From Anaerolinea sp. (GTDB lineage Bacteria > Chloroflexota > Dehalococcoidia > Tepidiformales > Tepidiformaceae), in contig PNKC01000028.1 of NCBI GenBank assembly GCA_013822275.1, forward strand, positions 1 to 33,328: a stretch of DNA of 33,328 nucleotides. The letters run 5' to 3'. Shown here in pieces: positions 1-7,703 of this stretch; the stretch's first letter is position 1, and the number at the start of each line of letters is the position of its first letter. The notes beneath the pieces are model-generated. The model was not told where the DNA came from, ran no database searches, and worked only from the letters and a program-made list of their open reading frames with translations. The translations under genes were made by a program, and so were the position numbers.

Positions 1-1029
1 TCGTACTGGAAGCCGCTGTACAACATTCTCGAAGGGCGCTTCGCGCTGTTGATTGTCAACGCCCGGCACCTCAAGCTCGTCCCTGGTCGCAAGACGGACA
101 TCAAGGATGCGGAGTGGATCGCCGACCTCCTGCGCCACGGCCTCCTGCGATCGAGCTTCATTCCGCCGCGTGGACAGCGCGAACTGCGTGAACTGACGCG
201 CTACCGCACCAGCCTCGTGCAGGAGCGGAGCGCCGAGGTCAACCGCATCCAGAAGGTCCTCGAAGGGGCGAACATCAAGCTCGCATCCGTTGCCTCCAAC
301 GTGATGGGCGTCTCGGGGCGGGCCATGCTCGAAGCGATGGTGCGCGCTGAGAGTGACCCTGTCGTGCTTGCGGCGCTCGCCCGTGGCGTCATGCGCAAGA
401 AACAGGATGCCCTCGTCTTGGCCCTCAGCGGCCAGGTTGGCGAGCATCAGCGCTTCATGCTCGGCGAGCAGATCAGCCATATCGATGACCTTGATGCCCG
501 TGTCGCCCGGCTGGAAGAGGAGATCGACCGCCGCCTGGGGCCGGACAACGAGGATCGGGCACGACTCGACAGCATCCCCGGGGTGGGGAAGGGCGTAGCC
601 GAGGCCCTGCTGGCCGAAGTGGGGTCGAATCTGGACAGTTTCGCCACGGCGGACCAGCTCTGCTCGTGGGCCGGTGTCGTACCGGGGATGAACGAGAGCG
701 CGGGCAAGAACCGGTCCGGCCGTGCGCCGAAAGGGAACCGCCACCTGCGCACGGTCTTGCTCCAGGCAGCGCACGCCGCACGGACGACCAAGACCTTTCT
801 TGGGCAGTTGTACCGGAGGCTGGCCGCCCGCATCGGACCTCCACGGGCAGCCCTTGCCGTCGCCCATCGCATCCTCCGAATCGTGTTCCATATGCTCAAG
901 GAAGACGCGCCGTATCAAGAACTGGGCGTCAACTATCACGACGGACGGACCAAGGCCCAACTTGAGAGACGCCACACCAGGGCACTGGAACGCCTTGGCT
1001 TCCGCGTCTCCCTCGTTCCCGCTGAATGA
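1..1029 (+). CDS. IS110-family transposase, 5' truncated by window edge
   Basis: This is the C-terminal part of an IS110/IS116-type DEDD recombinase, which moves its element with the help of a structured 'bridge' RNA. The frame is open from base 1 (reading [12 protein letters not shown]), so the gene starts outside the window; the TTG at 49 is only an internal codon. The conserved stretch [23 protein letters not shown] is the end of the N-terminal RuvC-like domain. The C-terminal IS116/IS110 domain follows, with the helix-hairpin-helix-like [17 protein letters not shown] near 570-625 and the [20 protein letters not shown] segment near 690-750 that carries the candidate catalytic serine. The protein closely resembles the broken copy at 1352-1866 but differs at many positions, so the two are related elements rather than a recent duplication. 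The reading frame is undamaged within the window. Confidence 0.93.
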   Translation, partial: SYWKPLYNILEGRFALLIVNARHLKLVPGRKTDIKDAEWIADLLRHGLLRSSFIPPRGQRELRELTRYRTSLVQERSAEVNRIQKVLEGANIKLASVASNVMGVSGRAMLEAMVRAESDPVVLAALARGVMRKKQDALVLALSGQVGEHQRFMLGEQISHIDDLDARVARLEEEIDRRLGPDNEDRARLDSIPGVGKGVAEALLAEVGSNLDSFATADQLCSWAGVVPGMNESAGKNRSGRAPKGNRHLRTVLLQAAHAARTTKTFLGQLYRRLAARIGPPRAALAVAHRILRIVFHMLKEDAPYQELGVNYHDGRTKAQLERRHTRALERLGFRVSLVPAE

Positions 1030-1351
1030 CCTCACTCTGGGGGTATTCTCAGACCAGAAGGTGGAGAAGCTGTTGGTCCAGGTGCAGCGGGCTCGGGCGG
1101 GGATCATGGCCGAGACGATGTAGGCGGCAGGACTTAGCAGTCAGTGACCGCGGCGCCCACGACCACGATGGATGAAAATGGCGTGGCGAGGGAGGAAGCG
1201 GTCGCACACCCTTGGCCTGAGGAGGCCGGTAGCAGTCTGACCCGCGGACGCCGGTGAGTACCACAATTTGTCGCCTTCCCCCTGGAAGAGCACGCAGGGC
1301 AGTGTTTTTGAGTTAGGCGTCCCTCCTTCGACAAAGCAAGGAGGAATCTGG
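1030..1351. other. IS110 non-coding end; possible bridge-RNA region
   Basis: No convincing gene lies in these 322 bases between the two IS110 transposases. The stretch from about 1130 to 1351 precedes the start of the second copy and is the position where IS110-group elements such as IS621 encode the bridge RNA that pairs with donor and target DNA. A small stem-loop is visible at 1214-1227 (GGCCT, 4-nt loop, AGGCC). The exact element ends were not found. Confidence 0.35.
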
Positions 1352-1866
1352 ATGGAAGTTCGTTACGGACGTTGCTGTGGGCTCGACATCCACAAGCGGA
1401 TGGTGGTTGCTTGCCTGGTGCTGCCTGGCCAGGGACCGGAGCCAAAGCGGGAGGTACGCACCTCGGCACGGAGACTCGGGCTCTGCTCGAGATGGCGGAG
1501 TGGCTGGCACTGAACGGCTGCATGGCCGTGGCGATGGAAAGCACGGGATCGTTCTGGAAACCGCTGTACAACCTGCTGGAGGGGCAGTGCGAACTGCTCC
1601 TGGTGAACACCCGGCATTTGAAGCTGGTGCCCGGCCGCAAGCGTGATGTCAAGGACGCGGAGTGGATTGCCGACCTCTTGCGCCACGGCCTGCTTCAGGC
1701 GAGCTTCGTGCCGGCCCGGCCAGAGCGCGAGCTGCGTGAGCTGACGCGCTACCGGACCTCGCTGGTGCGGGAACGGGCAGCCGAGGTGAATCGCATCCAG
1801 AAGGTGCTCGAAGGGGCAAACATCAAGCTCGCCTCGGTGGCATCCGACGTGATAGGCGTCTGGTTC
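1352..1866 (+). pseudogene. IS110-family transposase, frameshifted and 3' truncated
   Basis: The ATG at 1352 follows a strong ribosome-binding site AAGGAGG (1338-1344) with 7 nt spacing. The product begins MEVRYGRCCGLDIHKRMVVACLV, the first strand of the IS110 RuvC-like domain with its first acidic residue (LDIHK). Near 1460 a single base appears to be missing: the other frame continues as LGTETRALLEMAEWLALNG and MAVAMESTGSFWKPLYNLLEG, as expected for the family. Homology with the copy at 1-1029 continues to VASDVIGV (about 1863) and then stops abruptly; the frame runs on to a stop at 1875 through unrelated sequence. Both the indel and the loss of the whole C-terminal domain make it inactive. 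Its break point lies about 75 bp from the stop codon of the Lrp-type gene. Confidence 0.85.
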
Positions 1867-1892
1867 ACATCCTGAAGCGCGGGTGACATCGG

Positions 1893-1933
1893 AAAAGAGG
1901 ACGGTGGGCCGGATGCCCGACTCGTCGTCCTCT
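1893..1933 (-). terminator. Intrinsic terminator of the Lrp-type gene
   Basis: On the minus strand, six bases after the stop codon at 1939-1941, AGAGGACG pairs perfectly with CGTCCTCT around a loop that can form its own short GGGC/GCCC stem. A TTTT run follows directly. Position and orientation fit termination of the gene at 1939-2442. Confidence 0.65.
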
Positions 1934-1938
1934 CTGGG

Positions 1939-2442
1939 TTAGACAACAAGCCCGATGTCGCCCTCGTCAGGGGGTTGGATACTCGCCACAGGAACCTGGC
2001 GGTCGGGCAGCCCTTGGACCACGTCGCTGATGATCGTCGTCTTCACTTCCGAAACACCCGGTAGACGGGCAACAAAGTTGTTCACGAACCTGAAGAGCTG
2101 GGCATTACTCTCGAAATGGGCAAGGCAGACCGTATCGCAGTCGCCAATAGTCTGATAGATAGAGCCGACTTCTTTTCGAGCGCTAAGTGCGGCACCGACG
2201 CTCTCGATGAACTCCGGCTGAATCACTATCCGAATGAACGCTGTGACGGATAGTCCGACTTTAGGCGGGTCTGTAACAACGACAAAGCGAATGATCTTTT
2301 CAGCCAGCATCCTGGCAATTCGAGAACGAACCGTATTGTGCGACACTCCCAACGTCGTGGCGATGCTCTTGTAGCTTGCTCGCGCATCCCGAAAGAGCGA
2401 GAGGATGATCTTCTTGTCGAGGGCATCAACCTGGCTTTCCAT
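1939..2442 (-). CDS. Lrp/AsnC-family transcriptional regulator
   Basis: A 167-residue DNA-binding protein of the feast/famine regulator family, which usually senses amino acids or related small molecules. Residues 7-50 form the winged helix-turn-helix (LDKKIILSLFRDARASYKSIATTLGVSHNTVRSRI, shortened here to its key core: SYKSIATTLGVSHNTVRSRI). Residues 62-150 look like the alpha/beta ligand-binding RAM domain, with GDCDTVCLAHF in the usual 'G-x-Y/C-D' position. ATG at 2442 is preferred over the upstream TTG at 2502 because it begins just before the HTH and has GGTGG eight bases upstream. The gene stands alone between a truncated IS110 copy and a degraded response-regulator locus, so its original partner may have been lost. 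Effector and targets cannot be told from the sequence. Confidence 0.88.
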   Translation of the reverse strand: MESQVDALDKKIILSLFRDARASYKSIATTLGVSHNTVRSRIARMLAEKIIRFVVVTDPPKVGLSVTAFIRIVIQPEFIESVGAALSARKEVGSIYQTIGDCDTVCLAHFESNAQLFRFVNNFVARLPGVSEVKTTIISDVVQGLPDRQVPVASIQPPDEGDIGLVV

Positions 2443-2694
2443 ACTCAATACCACCAATTGCGTTGCAGCACTTATCCTCGCAAAATCAGCGCCAGCGTTC
2501 AACTCGGGTCACGCCTCCACGAAGGCGTTGCGCCCGGGTTCGAAGCTTGACTCGGCCGCCAGCGACCTCGCCTTCCCGAGCCGCCTTGGGGCGGCGGTGC
2601 GTGCTGCCGCGCAGGCGAGTCACCGCGGGAGATGTGCTTGGTTCGGACACAAACGGGGGTTCGCGAGGCCTCGTTGAGACGAGGTCGTCAGGAA

Positions 2695-2711
2695 TTCAGC
2701 GGGAGTTCAGC
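2695..2711 (+). promoter_or_regulatory. TTCAGC-N5-TTCAGC direct repeat, OmpR-type operator candidate
   Basis: Two perfect TTCAGC hexamers are separated by GGGAG, an 11-bp period that places both half-sites on the same face of the helix. Tandem half-sites with this geometry are typical of OmpR/PhoB-family response regulators. A response-regulator remnant lies 128 bp downstream, suggesting a once autoregulated two-component locus. Confidence 0.45.
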
Positions 2712-2722
2712 TTCGCCTTGCC

Positions 2723-2875
2723 ATGATTCGATCGACTCCCGAGCGGGGCGTCGAACCATCGCGCAGGAGAAGAACCAGGCGAACCACCACGAAACTCGTC
2801 ACTGGCGCACTGTTTGGAATCGCCTTGTTGGGAGCGGCCTGGTTGAAGACGAGTCTAGGCTTGCGGCGGCGATAA
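2723..2875 (+). CDS. Small ORF with one predicted membrane segment, probably a broken gene
   Basis: A 50-codon reading frame starting at ATG 2723. The product has an Arg/Thr-rich N-terminus (RRRRTRRTTTK) followed by a hydrophobic segment of about 16-18 residues (LVTGALFGIALLGAAWL), which resembles a positive-inside membrane anchor or signal anchor. There is no good ribosome-binding site. Its last 12 codons overlap, in another frame, the response-regulator remnant at 2839-2904, so the 3' end probably comes from a deletion joint and not from an original gene end. It sits directly behind the TTCAGC repeat, where the first gene of a two-component operon would be expected. It may be the truncated start of a membrane protein; function unknown. 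Confidence 0.3.
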   Translation: MIRSTPERGVEPSRRRRTRRTTTKLVTGALFGIALLGAAWLKTSLGLRRR

Positions 2876-2904
2876 AGCGTGGGCTTGGCCAGGAAGGCTA
2901 TGCC
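2839..2904 (+). pseudogene. Response regulator (OmpR type) N-terminal remnant
   Basis: Frame 2839 reads LVEDESRLAAAIKRGLGQEG followed by YA. This is the signature start of OmpR-family receiver domains: the VEDE acidic pocket, then the first helix and the 'GYA' turn. The remnant has no start codon or preceding first beta strand, and it ends where the IS21-type terminus begins at 2905. The sequence beyond the other end of the element (5443 onward) does not continue the receiver domain, so more was lost than by simple insertion. Confidence 0.6.
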
Positions 2905-3035
2905 TGCGAATCGCCAGGGTTAATGTGCAGATGCGGGGCGAGATCGCCAAGGTGATGCCCGAATCGCCAGAGTGATGCCCACCCCCAGAACGCTCGTCAC
3001 GAGGACGATGAAGCCGACCCATCGAGGAGGTCGGC

Positions 3036-4616
3036 GTGCCGTTTCTGGAGGTAGCCATGGTTCAGGTGAGAGAGGTCATCCGGCGCTGGCAGGCCGGGGA
3101 GAACAAGACAGCGATCGGCCGCGCGAGCGGGATATCGCGGCGCACAGCAGGGCGGTACATCGAGGCGGCGCAGTCGCTTGGTGTCGCCCAGGATGGAGAG
3201 CCACCGGGCGAAGGGGTTCTCGCGCAGCTGCTGCAGCGCAACCATGCGGGACCGCTGCCCGGCAGAACCGGACCAGTAACCGTGGTTCTGACGGGCCATG
3301 AAGCACGGCTGGCACAGTGGCTGAACGAGGAGCGGTTGAAGCTCAGTCGCATCCACGAACTCTTGGCCCAGGATGGTGTCGCGGTCTCGTACACCACCCT
3401 GCGGCGCTACGTCCGCCGGGCAGGGCTCTGGAAGCAGCCGCAGACGACGGTGCGGATGTCCGACTGGGCCGCGGGCGAGGTGGCGGAGATGGACTTCGGC
3501 AGGCTGGGGAGCATCGTTGATGCTGCCACCGGGAAGAGACAGACGATCTGGGCACTGGTCATCGTCCTCCCCTACAGCCGCCACCAGTTCGTCTGGCCAC
3601 TGCTCCAGCAAACCCTCGAGGAGAGCATCGGAGGCTTGGAGCGGGGATGGCGCTTCTTCGGGGGCGTGCCCAGGCGGCTCATCCTCGATAACTTCGCCGC
3701 CGCCATCGCTGGCCCAGACGCATTGCAACCGCGACCGACGCGTGGCTTCCTGGAGTACAGCCAGGAACGTGGCTTCTTGATCGACGCCGCCCGGGTGCGC
3801 AGGCCGAAGGATAAGCCCCACGTCGAGCGCAGCATCCAGTACGTGCGGGAGCGCTTCTTCAAGGGTGCCAGCTTCCGTGATCTGGAGGACTGCCGTCAGC
3901 AGGCGGAACGCTGGTGCAGCGAGGTCGCCGGCCTGCGCGTGCATGGCACGACCCGCCAGCTTCCGCGCACTGTCTTCGAGGCGGAGGAGCGACTGACACT
4001 CCAGCCCTACGACGGTGTCATCTACGACGTCCCCCAGTGGAAGGAGGTAGCGGTGCATCCCGACCACCACATCAGCTTCGGACAGGCGCTCTACTCGGTA
4101 CCTTCAACGACCTGTCCGCCGGGGACGAAGCTGGAGGTACGGGGCGACCATGGCCTGGTGAAGCTCTATAAGAAGGGCGAACTGGCGAAGGTGCACCCCC
4201 GCCGGCCGCGTGGTGGCCGCGCCACCGACCCCGACGACTACCCGGCGGAGAAGACGGCCTACGCCCTGCGTGCCCCAGACCGCATCGTCCACCGCGCGTG
4301 TGAACTCGGCCCGAACGTCGAGGTCTTCGCCACGAAGCTCTTCGAGGGACCGCTCCCCTGGGCGAAGATGCGCCAGGGCCAGAAGCTGCTATCGCTCGGC
4401 GAGAAGTACAGCGCTGCCCGGCTCGATGCCGCCTGCGCCCGTGCGCTGTCCTTCGAACTGGTGGATGTCCGCCGTCTCCACAACATCCTGCTGCGTGCCC
4501 TCGATACCGAAGAGCGCCCCGTTGAAGAGGCGACAGTCCCCCTGGGGAGCCGCTTTGCCCGGCCACCGGGCGCCTTCGACCACCGTCAGCAGCGGCTGGT
4601 GGAGGCGACCGCATGA
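3036..4616 (+). CDS. istA: IS21-family transposase IstA
   Basis: The 526-residue DDE transposase that cuts and joins IS21 DNA together with IstB. The N-terminus (about 8-50) is a helix-turn-helix (IRRWQAGENKTAIGRASGIS). A second DNA-binding segment lies near residues 85-130. The RNase-H-like integrase core begins around 140 with the catalytic residues D153 (AEMDFG), D218 (LILDNF) and E264 (HVERSI), all intact. The C-terminal region is basic. The GTG start at 3036 is chosen because GAGGAGG (3024-3030) lies five bases upstream; ATG 3057 is an alternative that would lose only seven residues. The stop overlaps the istB start in ATGA, so the two are translationally coupled. Confidence 0.95.
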   Translation: MPFLEVAMVQVREVIRRWQAGENKTAIGRASGISRRTAGRYIEAAQSLGVAQDGEPPGEGVLAQLLQRNHAGPLPGRTGPVTVVLTGHEARLAQWLNEERLKLSRIHELLAQDGVAVSYTTLRRYVRRAGLWKQPQTTVRMSDWAAGEVAEMDFGRLGSIVDAATGKRQTIWALVIVLPYSRHQFVWPLLQQTLEESIGGLERGWRFFGGVPRRLILDNFAAAIAGPDALQPRPTRGFLEYSQERGFLIDAARVRRPKDKPHVERSIQYVRERFFKGASFRDLEDCRQQAERWCSEVAGLRVHGTTRQLPRTVFEAEERLTLQPYDGVIYDVPQWKEVAVHPDHHISFGQALYSVPSTTCPPGTKLEVRGDHGLVKLYKKGELAKVHPRRPRGGRATDPDDYPAEKTAYALRAPDRIVHRACELGPNVEVFATKLFEGPLPWAKMRQGQKLLSLGEKYSAARLDAACARALSFELVDVRRLHNILLRALDTEERPVEEATVPLGSRFARPPGAFDHRQQRLVEATA

Positions 4617-5368
4617 GCCTCGAGCCCGACCTCGTCGCCCTCCTCAAGCGCCTCAAACTGGGACAGGTCATCCCCACCCTGCCCGACCGGCTCGCCCTCG
4701 CCCGTGCCCAGAAGCTCGACTACGCCGCGCTCCTTACACTCATCCTCGCCGACGAGGTCCAGCGCCGCGACAGTCTCGCTCTCGAACGCCGTCTCCTCGC
4801 CGCAGGCTTCGAGGAACGCGTTACCCTCGACGACTTCGATTGGACCACCGCTATCCAAATCGACCGCCGCCACCTCAACGAACTCTTTTCCTTGCACTTC
4901 CTCGCCAGGAAGGAGCACGTCCTCCTCATCGGTCCCGTCGGCGTCGGCAAGACCCTCTTGGCCCAGGCTCTTGGGGCAACCGCCACCCGGGCAGCCCATT
5001 CTGTCCTCTTCCGGCGAGCCGACCTCTTGCTCCGGGAACTGGGGCAGGCCCGTGCGGACCACAGCTTCGAGGCCGCCTTCCGCCGCTACCTCGCTCCCGA
5101 CCTGCTCATCCTCGACGACTTCGGTCTTCAGCGGCTCAACCAGCAGCAGTCGGAAGACCTCTACGCCCTCGTCATCGAACGCCACCGCCGGGCCAGCTTC
5201 ATCGTCACCAGCAACCGCGACGTTTCCGAATGGGTCGGGCTCTTTGCCGACCCCATCCTCGCTAACTCCGCCCTCGACCGCCTTGCCAACGGTGCCCACC
5301 AACTCGTCATCGATGGCCCCAGCTACCGAGCTAAGCTCGCCCCCGCCCACCCGCGGAGGCGCCCATGA
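4613..5368 (+). CDS. istB: IS21-family helper ATPase IstB
   Basis: A 251-residue AAA+ ATPase related to DnaC that loads on target DNA and activates IstA. The Walker A motif is GPVGVGKT at residues 107-114 and the Walker B motif LLILDDF has its acidic pair at D168-D169. A sensor-1-like segment FIVTSNRDVSEW follows at about 202-213. The length is typical for the family. Its start overlaps the last four bases of istA, and the right terminal repeats of the element begin 26 bp after its stop. Nothing is missing, which supports a potentially mobile element. Confidence 0.95.
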   Translation: MSLEPDLVALLKRLKLGQVIPTLPDRLALARAQKLDYAALLTLILADEVQRRDSLALERRLLAAGFEERVTLDDFDWTTAIQIDRRHLNELFSLHFLARKEHVLLIGPVGVGKTLLAQALGATATRAAHSVLFRRADLLLRELGQARADHSFEAAFRRYLAPDLLILDDFGLQRLNQQQSEDLYALVIERHRRASFIVTSNRDVSEWVGLFADPILANSALDRLANGAHQLVIDGPSYRAKLAPAHPRRRP

Positions 5369-5442
5369 CGTAGCCCCCTGCACGTCCGTCGGGGTGGGCA
5401 TCACTGTGGCGATCAATATGGGCATCACTCTGGCGATTGGCA

Positions 5443-5731
5443 TCGAGGGTCCCGTTGTTCTGGGCGGTCACGTCCCAGCCGTTGCTCAGCGGGGGTTCTC
5501 ATGTGCGCCGCACCGGAGCATCGCGGTTCGCGTTGCACGCCTGAGTAGTGCAGGCTTCTGCGGCCGACGAGCACTCTTGGGTCAGCTGCAAGCTGTGATG
5601 CCGACCCAGCGGCACCTCCCGACTATGGTCAGAACGCGAATACGTTCGGTCCCACCGCCGCGCCTCCGACCGACAGCTTTCCACGCTAACCGTCGTGGGG
5701 CGGACGCCTGGATCGAACGTCGGATGCGGCC
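5443..5731. other. Intergenic DNA right of IS21
   Basis: These 289 bases contain no supported gene. A short dyad CTGGG-N9-CCCAG occurs at about 5459-5477. The sequence does not continue the response-regulator fragment found left of the element, so the original target context is not intact. No terminator with a T-run was seen behind the minus-strand gene ending at 5732. Confidence 0.4.
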
Positions 5732-6571
5732 TCAGGCAGATTCCCGTTTGGCCACCTTGAAGATGTTGGTGTGCCGGATGCGCGCCAGCTCCGTGCCCGC
5801 GCCGTTGATCAGCGTGCCATCGAAGATGGCGTAGTGGTGTCCCTTCTGCTCGTAGGCGCTGACGAAGTGCCCGGTGAGCAGAAGGAACTGGCCGGACTCC
5901 ACTCTCGCGAGGTGCTGGATGTGTGTGCTGACGTGAATCGATGGGCGCCCGTAGTCCAACGAGTAGGCGAGCAGGGTCATCATCTGACGGGCGATAGTGG
6001 AGGGGTGGATCAGCGGCCGGTCGCCGATGAACAGCGGGTTGGTCTCGCGCAGCTGTTTCGTCGCGGTCTGGCGGGCTTCGTCAGCTGAGATGTTCAGCGG
6101 CAGTGTCAGCAGGTCCTTGCCGATGGGGGCGTTCTCGAGCGTGAGCCACTCCCGTTCCGCGGGTTCCGGGTCTCCGGCCAGCCGCGATGACCGTTCCAGC
6201 AGACCAAGCCAGGGCGCTTCGCCGAGACCGAATTGTCCGCGGACGCAGGTCTCGCCGCCTGCCTTGTCCGCAGAGAGTGACCATGTCTCGCCCTCCAAGT
6301 TGGCACGGACAGACATTTCATCTCCAGGGTAGGTCGGGCGACGGAAGTGGACTTCTGCCCAGCCGCTGTCCAACCACGCCTCCCCGGCTGCTTCCAGGAT
6401 GGTCGGAACGCACCATCCGTAGACCGTCACACCGCCCACAAGCGCGGCCTGGTAGCCGTACTGGCGGGCGCCATCGGCTGCGTGAATCGCGTTGCGAAGC
6501 GTTGGGTCGTTGGGGTTCTCCATCCATGCAGTGAAGTGCTTCTCCACCGTGCTGACACCGGTACTAGGCAT
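5732..6571 (-). CDS. Tandem hot-dog-fold protein (MaoC/FAS1-dehydratase-like)
   Basis: A 279-residue cytoplasmic protein with two hot-dog-like halves, a fold used by acyl-CoA hydratases, dehydratases and thioesterases. The N half (about 1-125) has AIHAADGARQYGYQAALVGG followed by VTVYG, like the His-containing active helix of MaoC-type hydratases. H30 is present, but the usual Asp five residues earlier is Leu, so classical (R)-hydratase activity is doubtful. The C half (about 160-279) is a second, diverged hot-dog ending ARIRHTNIF. ATG 6571 is chosen over longer frames because AAGGAG lies about nine bases upstream. It overlaps the preceding CoA-transferase gene by 8 bp and is last in the operon. 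The halves match the separate proteins at 13709-14092 and 14169-14588. Two-domain hot-dog hydratases such as mesaconyl-C4-CoA hydratase are a possible analogy only. Confidence 0.75.
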   Translation of the reverse strand: MPSTGVSTVEKHFTAWMENPNDPTLRNAIHAADGARQYGYQAALVGGVTVYGWCVPTILEAAGEAWLDSGWAEVHFRRPTYPGDEMSVRANLEGETWSLSADKAGGETCVRGQFGLGEAPWLGLLERSSRLAGDPEPAEREWLTLENAPIGKDLLTLPLNISADEARQTATKQLRETNPLFIGDRPLIHPSTIARQMMTLLAYSLDYGRPSIHVSTHIQHLARVESGQFLLLTGHFVSAYEQKGHHYAIFDGTLINGAGTELARIRHTNIFKVAKRESA

Positions 6572-7703
6572 GCGTTCGTGCTCCTTCGTTGGCGCCGAGC
6601 CATTCGGCGAGGACTTCGGCGGTGTGGATACCGGGGCTTGCCGGGGCCGGACGTGTCGCCGCAGCGGGCCCGTCGACGATGCGGTACGGGCGCCCGGGCA
6701 TGCGGACGAGGCTGCCATCCGGCGCCTCCGTGGTGCGCAGCAGTTCCCGAGCCTCGATCTGCGGGCAGTGGAGAAGGTCTTCGATGGTCTGAACCAGGGC
6801 GAACGTCATGTGCATGGCTTCCGCATCTTCGAACCACTCCTGGGCTGTACGGCGCTTGAAGGGCGGCACGAACAGGGCAACAAAATCGTCGAAGTGCTCC
6901 ATCCGTCCTTCCGCCGTCTGGAAGCGCCCTTCCGCAAGCCGAGGTTCATCAAGAAGGATCGCAATCCCTTCCATCCTCATGCTCGAAACCGCGCCAGGGG
7001 CGCAGTACACGAAGCGATCACTCGCAGGGACCATCCGCAGTCCGCCCTTCACGCGCGCCTCACGCCTCGCAACCGCTCCCCGGTAGACATAGTCGCTCAG
7101 CTGGGCTGCTGTGTGGACGGCGAGCGCTTCCACCATGGACGTGTCGACGCGATGCAGAGTGCCATCGCCCCGTGAAGAGCGGACGGCGAGCAATGTGGCT
7201 GAGGCGGCGGCTACACCGCCGGTCATCGCACCCTGGTATGGCGGAAGCTGCATTGGCGGCTGATCGAACTCACCGGTGAGAAACATGAGGCCGCTGGCGG
7301 CCTGGACAATGAGGTCCGTGGAAGCCCACGCGGCTTTCGGACCGGTCAGGCCAAAGGCGCTGACGGAGGCTACCGCCCGGCGGGGGGCCAGCACCTCGTA
7401 CGCATCGTCAGGCAGGCCCATTGCTGCCCGCCCCGAAGGCGAGAAATCGCCGACCACCACGTCGGCGGCAGCGGCCAGCCGGACCAGGGTCGATCCATCA
7501 ACGGTGACGCCACGCTTGCCTGCGTTCGCGAAGAGAAAGGCGCCGCCTCTGCCGCCGCCCCACCGGGCTTCGGCCTGGCGCAGCGGGTCACCTTCGGGAG
7601 GCTCGGCCTTGACGACGTCCCAGCCCACTTCGGCAAGCAACCGGCTGGTGTAGGCGGCCCCCACACCGGTGGCCACGTCCAGAGCACGGGGGCGGTCTGT
7701 CAC
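6564..7703 (-). CDS. Class III (CaiB/BaiF) CoA-transferase-like, catalytic Asp absent
   Basis: A 379-residue member of the family that moves CoA between organic acids through an aspartyl-anhydride intermediate. The family pattern is clear: LLAEVGWDVVKAEPPEGDPLR near the N-terminus, SVSAFGLTGP at about 114-122 and HRVDTSMVEAL near 184-194. At the position of the catalytic Asp (pattern Y-x-D-x-x-x-G) this protein reads YQGAMTG with Gly158, so it probably cannot form the covalent intermediate alone. The GTG start at 7703 follows GGGGAGG, and the previous gene's stop overlaps it (GTGA). It is translationally coupled to the CoA-transferase at 7700-8947, which keeps the Asp, and the pair may act as an unequal heterodimer. 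Substrate unknown. Confidence 0.85.
   Translation of the reverse strand: MTDRPRALDVATGVGAAYTSRLLAEVGWDVVKAEPPEGDPLRQAEARWGGGRGGAFLFANAGKRGVTVDGSTLVRLAAAADVVVGDFSPSGRAAMGLPDDAYEVLAPRRAVASVSAFGLTGPKAAWASTDLIVQAASGLMFLTGEFDQPPMQLPPYQGAMTGGVAAASATLLAVRSSRGDGTLHRVDTSMVEALAVHTAAQLSDYVYRGAVARREARVKGGLRMVPASDRFVYCAPGAVSSMRMEGIAILLDEPRLAEGRFQTAEGRMEHFDDFVALFVPPFKRRTAQEWFEDAEAMHMTFALVQTIEDLLHCPQIEARELLRTTEAPDGSLVRMPGRPYRIVDGPAAATRPAPASPGIHTAEVLAEWLGANEGARTHA

Larger units (their letters stand above)
2443..2904. other. Intergenic region upstream of IS21 insertion
   Basis: This stretch holds the promoter side of the Lrp-type gene, two small dyads (CCGCC-ttgg-GGCGG near 2580-2595 and CCTCGT-tga-GACGAGG near 2669-2684), a TTCAGC direct repeat, a 50-codon ORF and a response-regulator remnant, described separately. 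Nothing else recognisable was seen. Confidence 0.5.
2905..5442 (+). mobile_element. IS21-type insertion sequence, complete
   Basis: The element carries istA and istB and is bounded by repeated termini. On the left, three related repeats with core ATCGCCA-(G/A)GGTGATGCCC occur at about 2909-2928, 2943-2960 and 2963-2981. On the right, two inverted copies lie at 5395-5413 and 5419-5438. The innermost left copy and the outer right copy match perfectly over 20 bases. Multiple terminal repeats are typical of IS21 and serve as transposase binding sites. The proposed outer ends are TGCGAATCGCC (2905) and GGCGATTGGCA (5442), giving 2538 bp. I saw no clear target-site duplication. Both genes are open, so the element may be active. 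Confidence 0.8.

Noticed and set aside
4586-5443. Minus-strand frame of 285 codons opposite istB.
   Set aside because: istB on the other strand has full Walker motifs and coupling to istA; this frame is a mirror of its codon bias.
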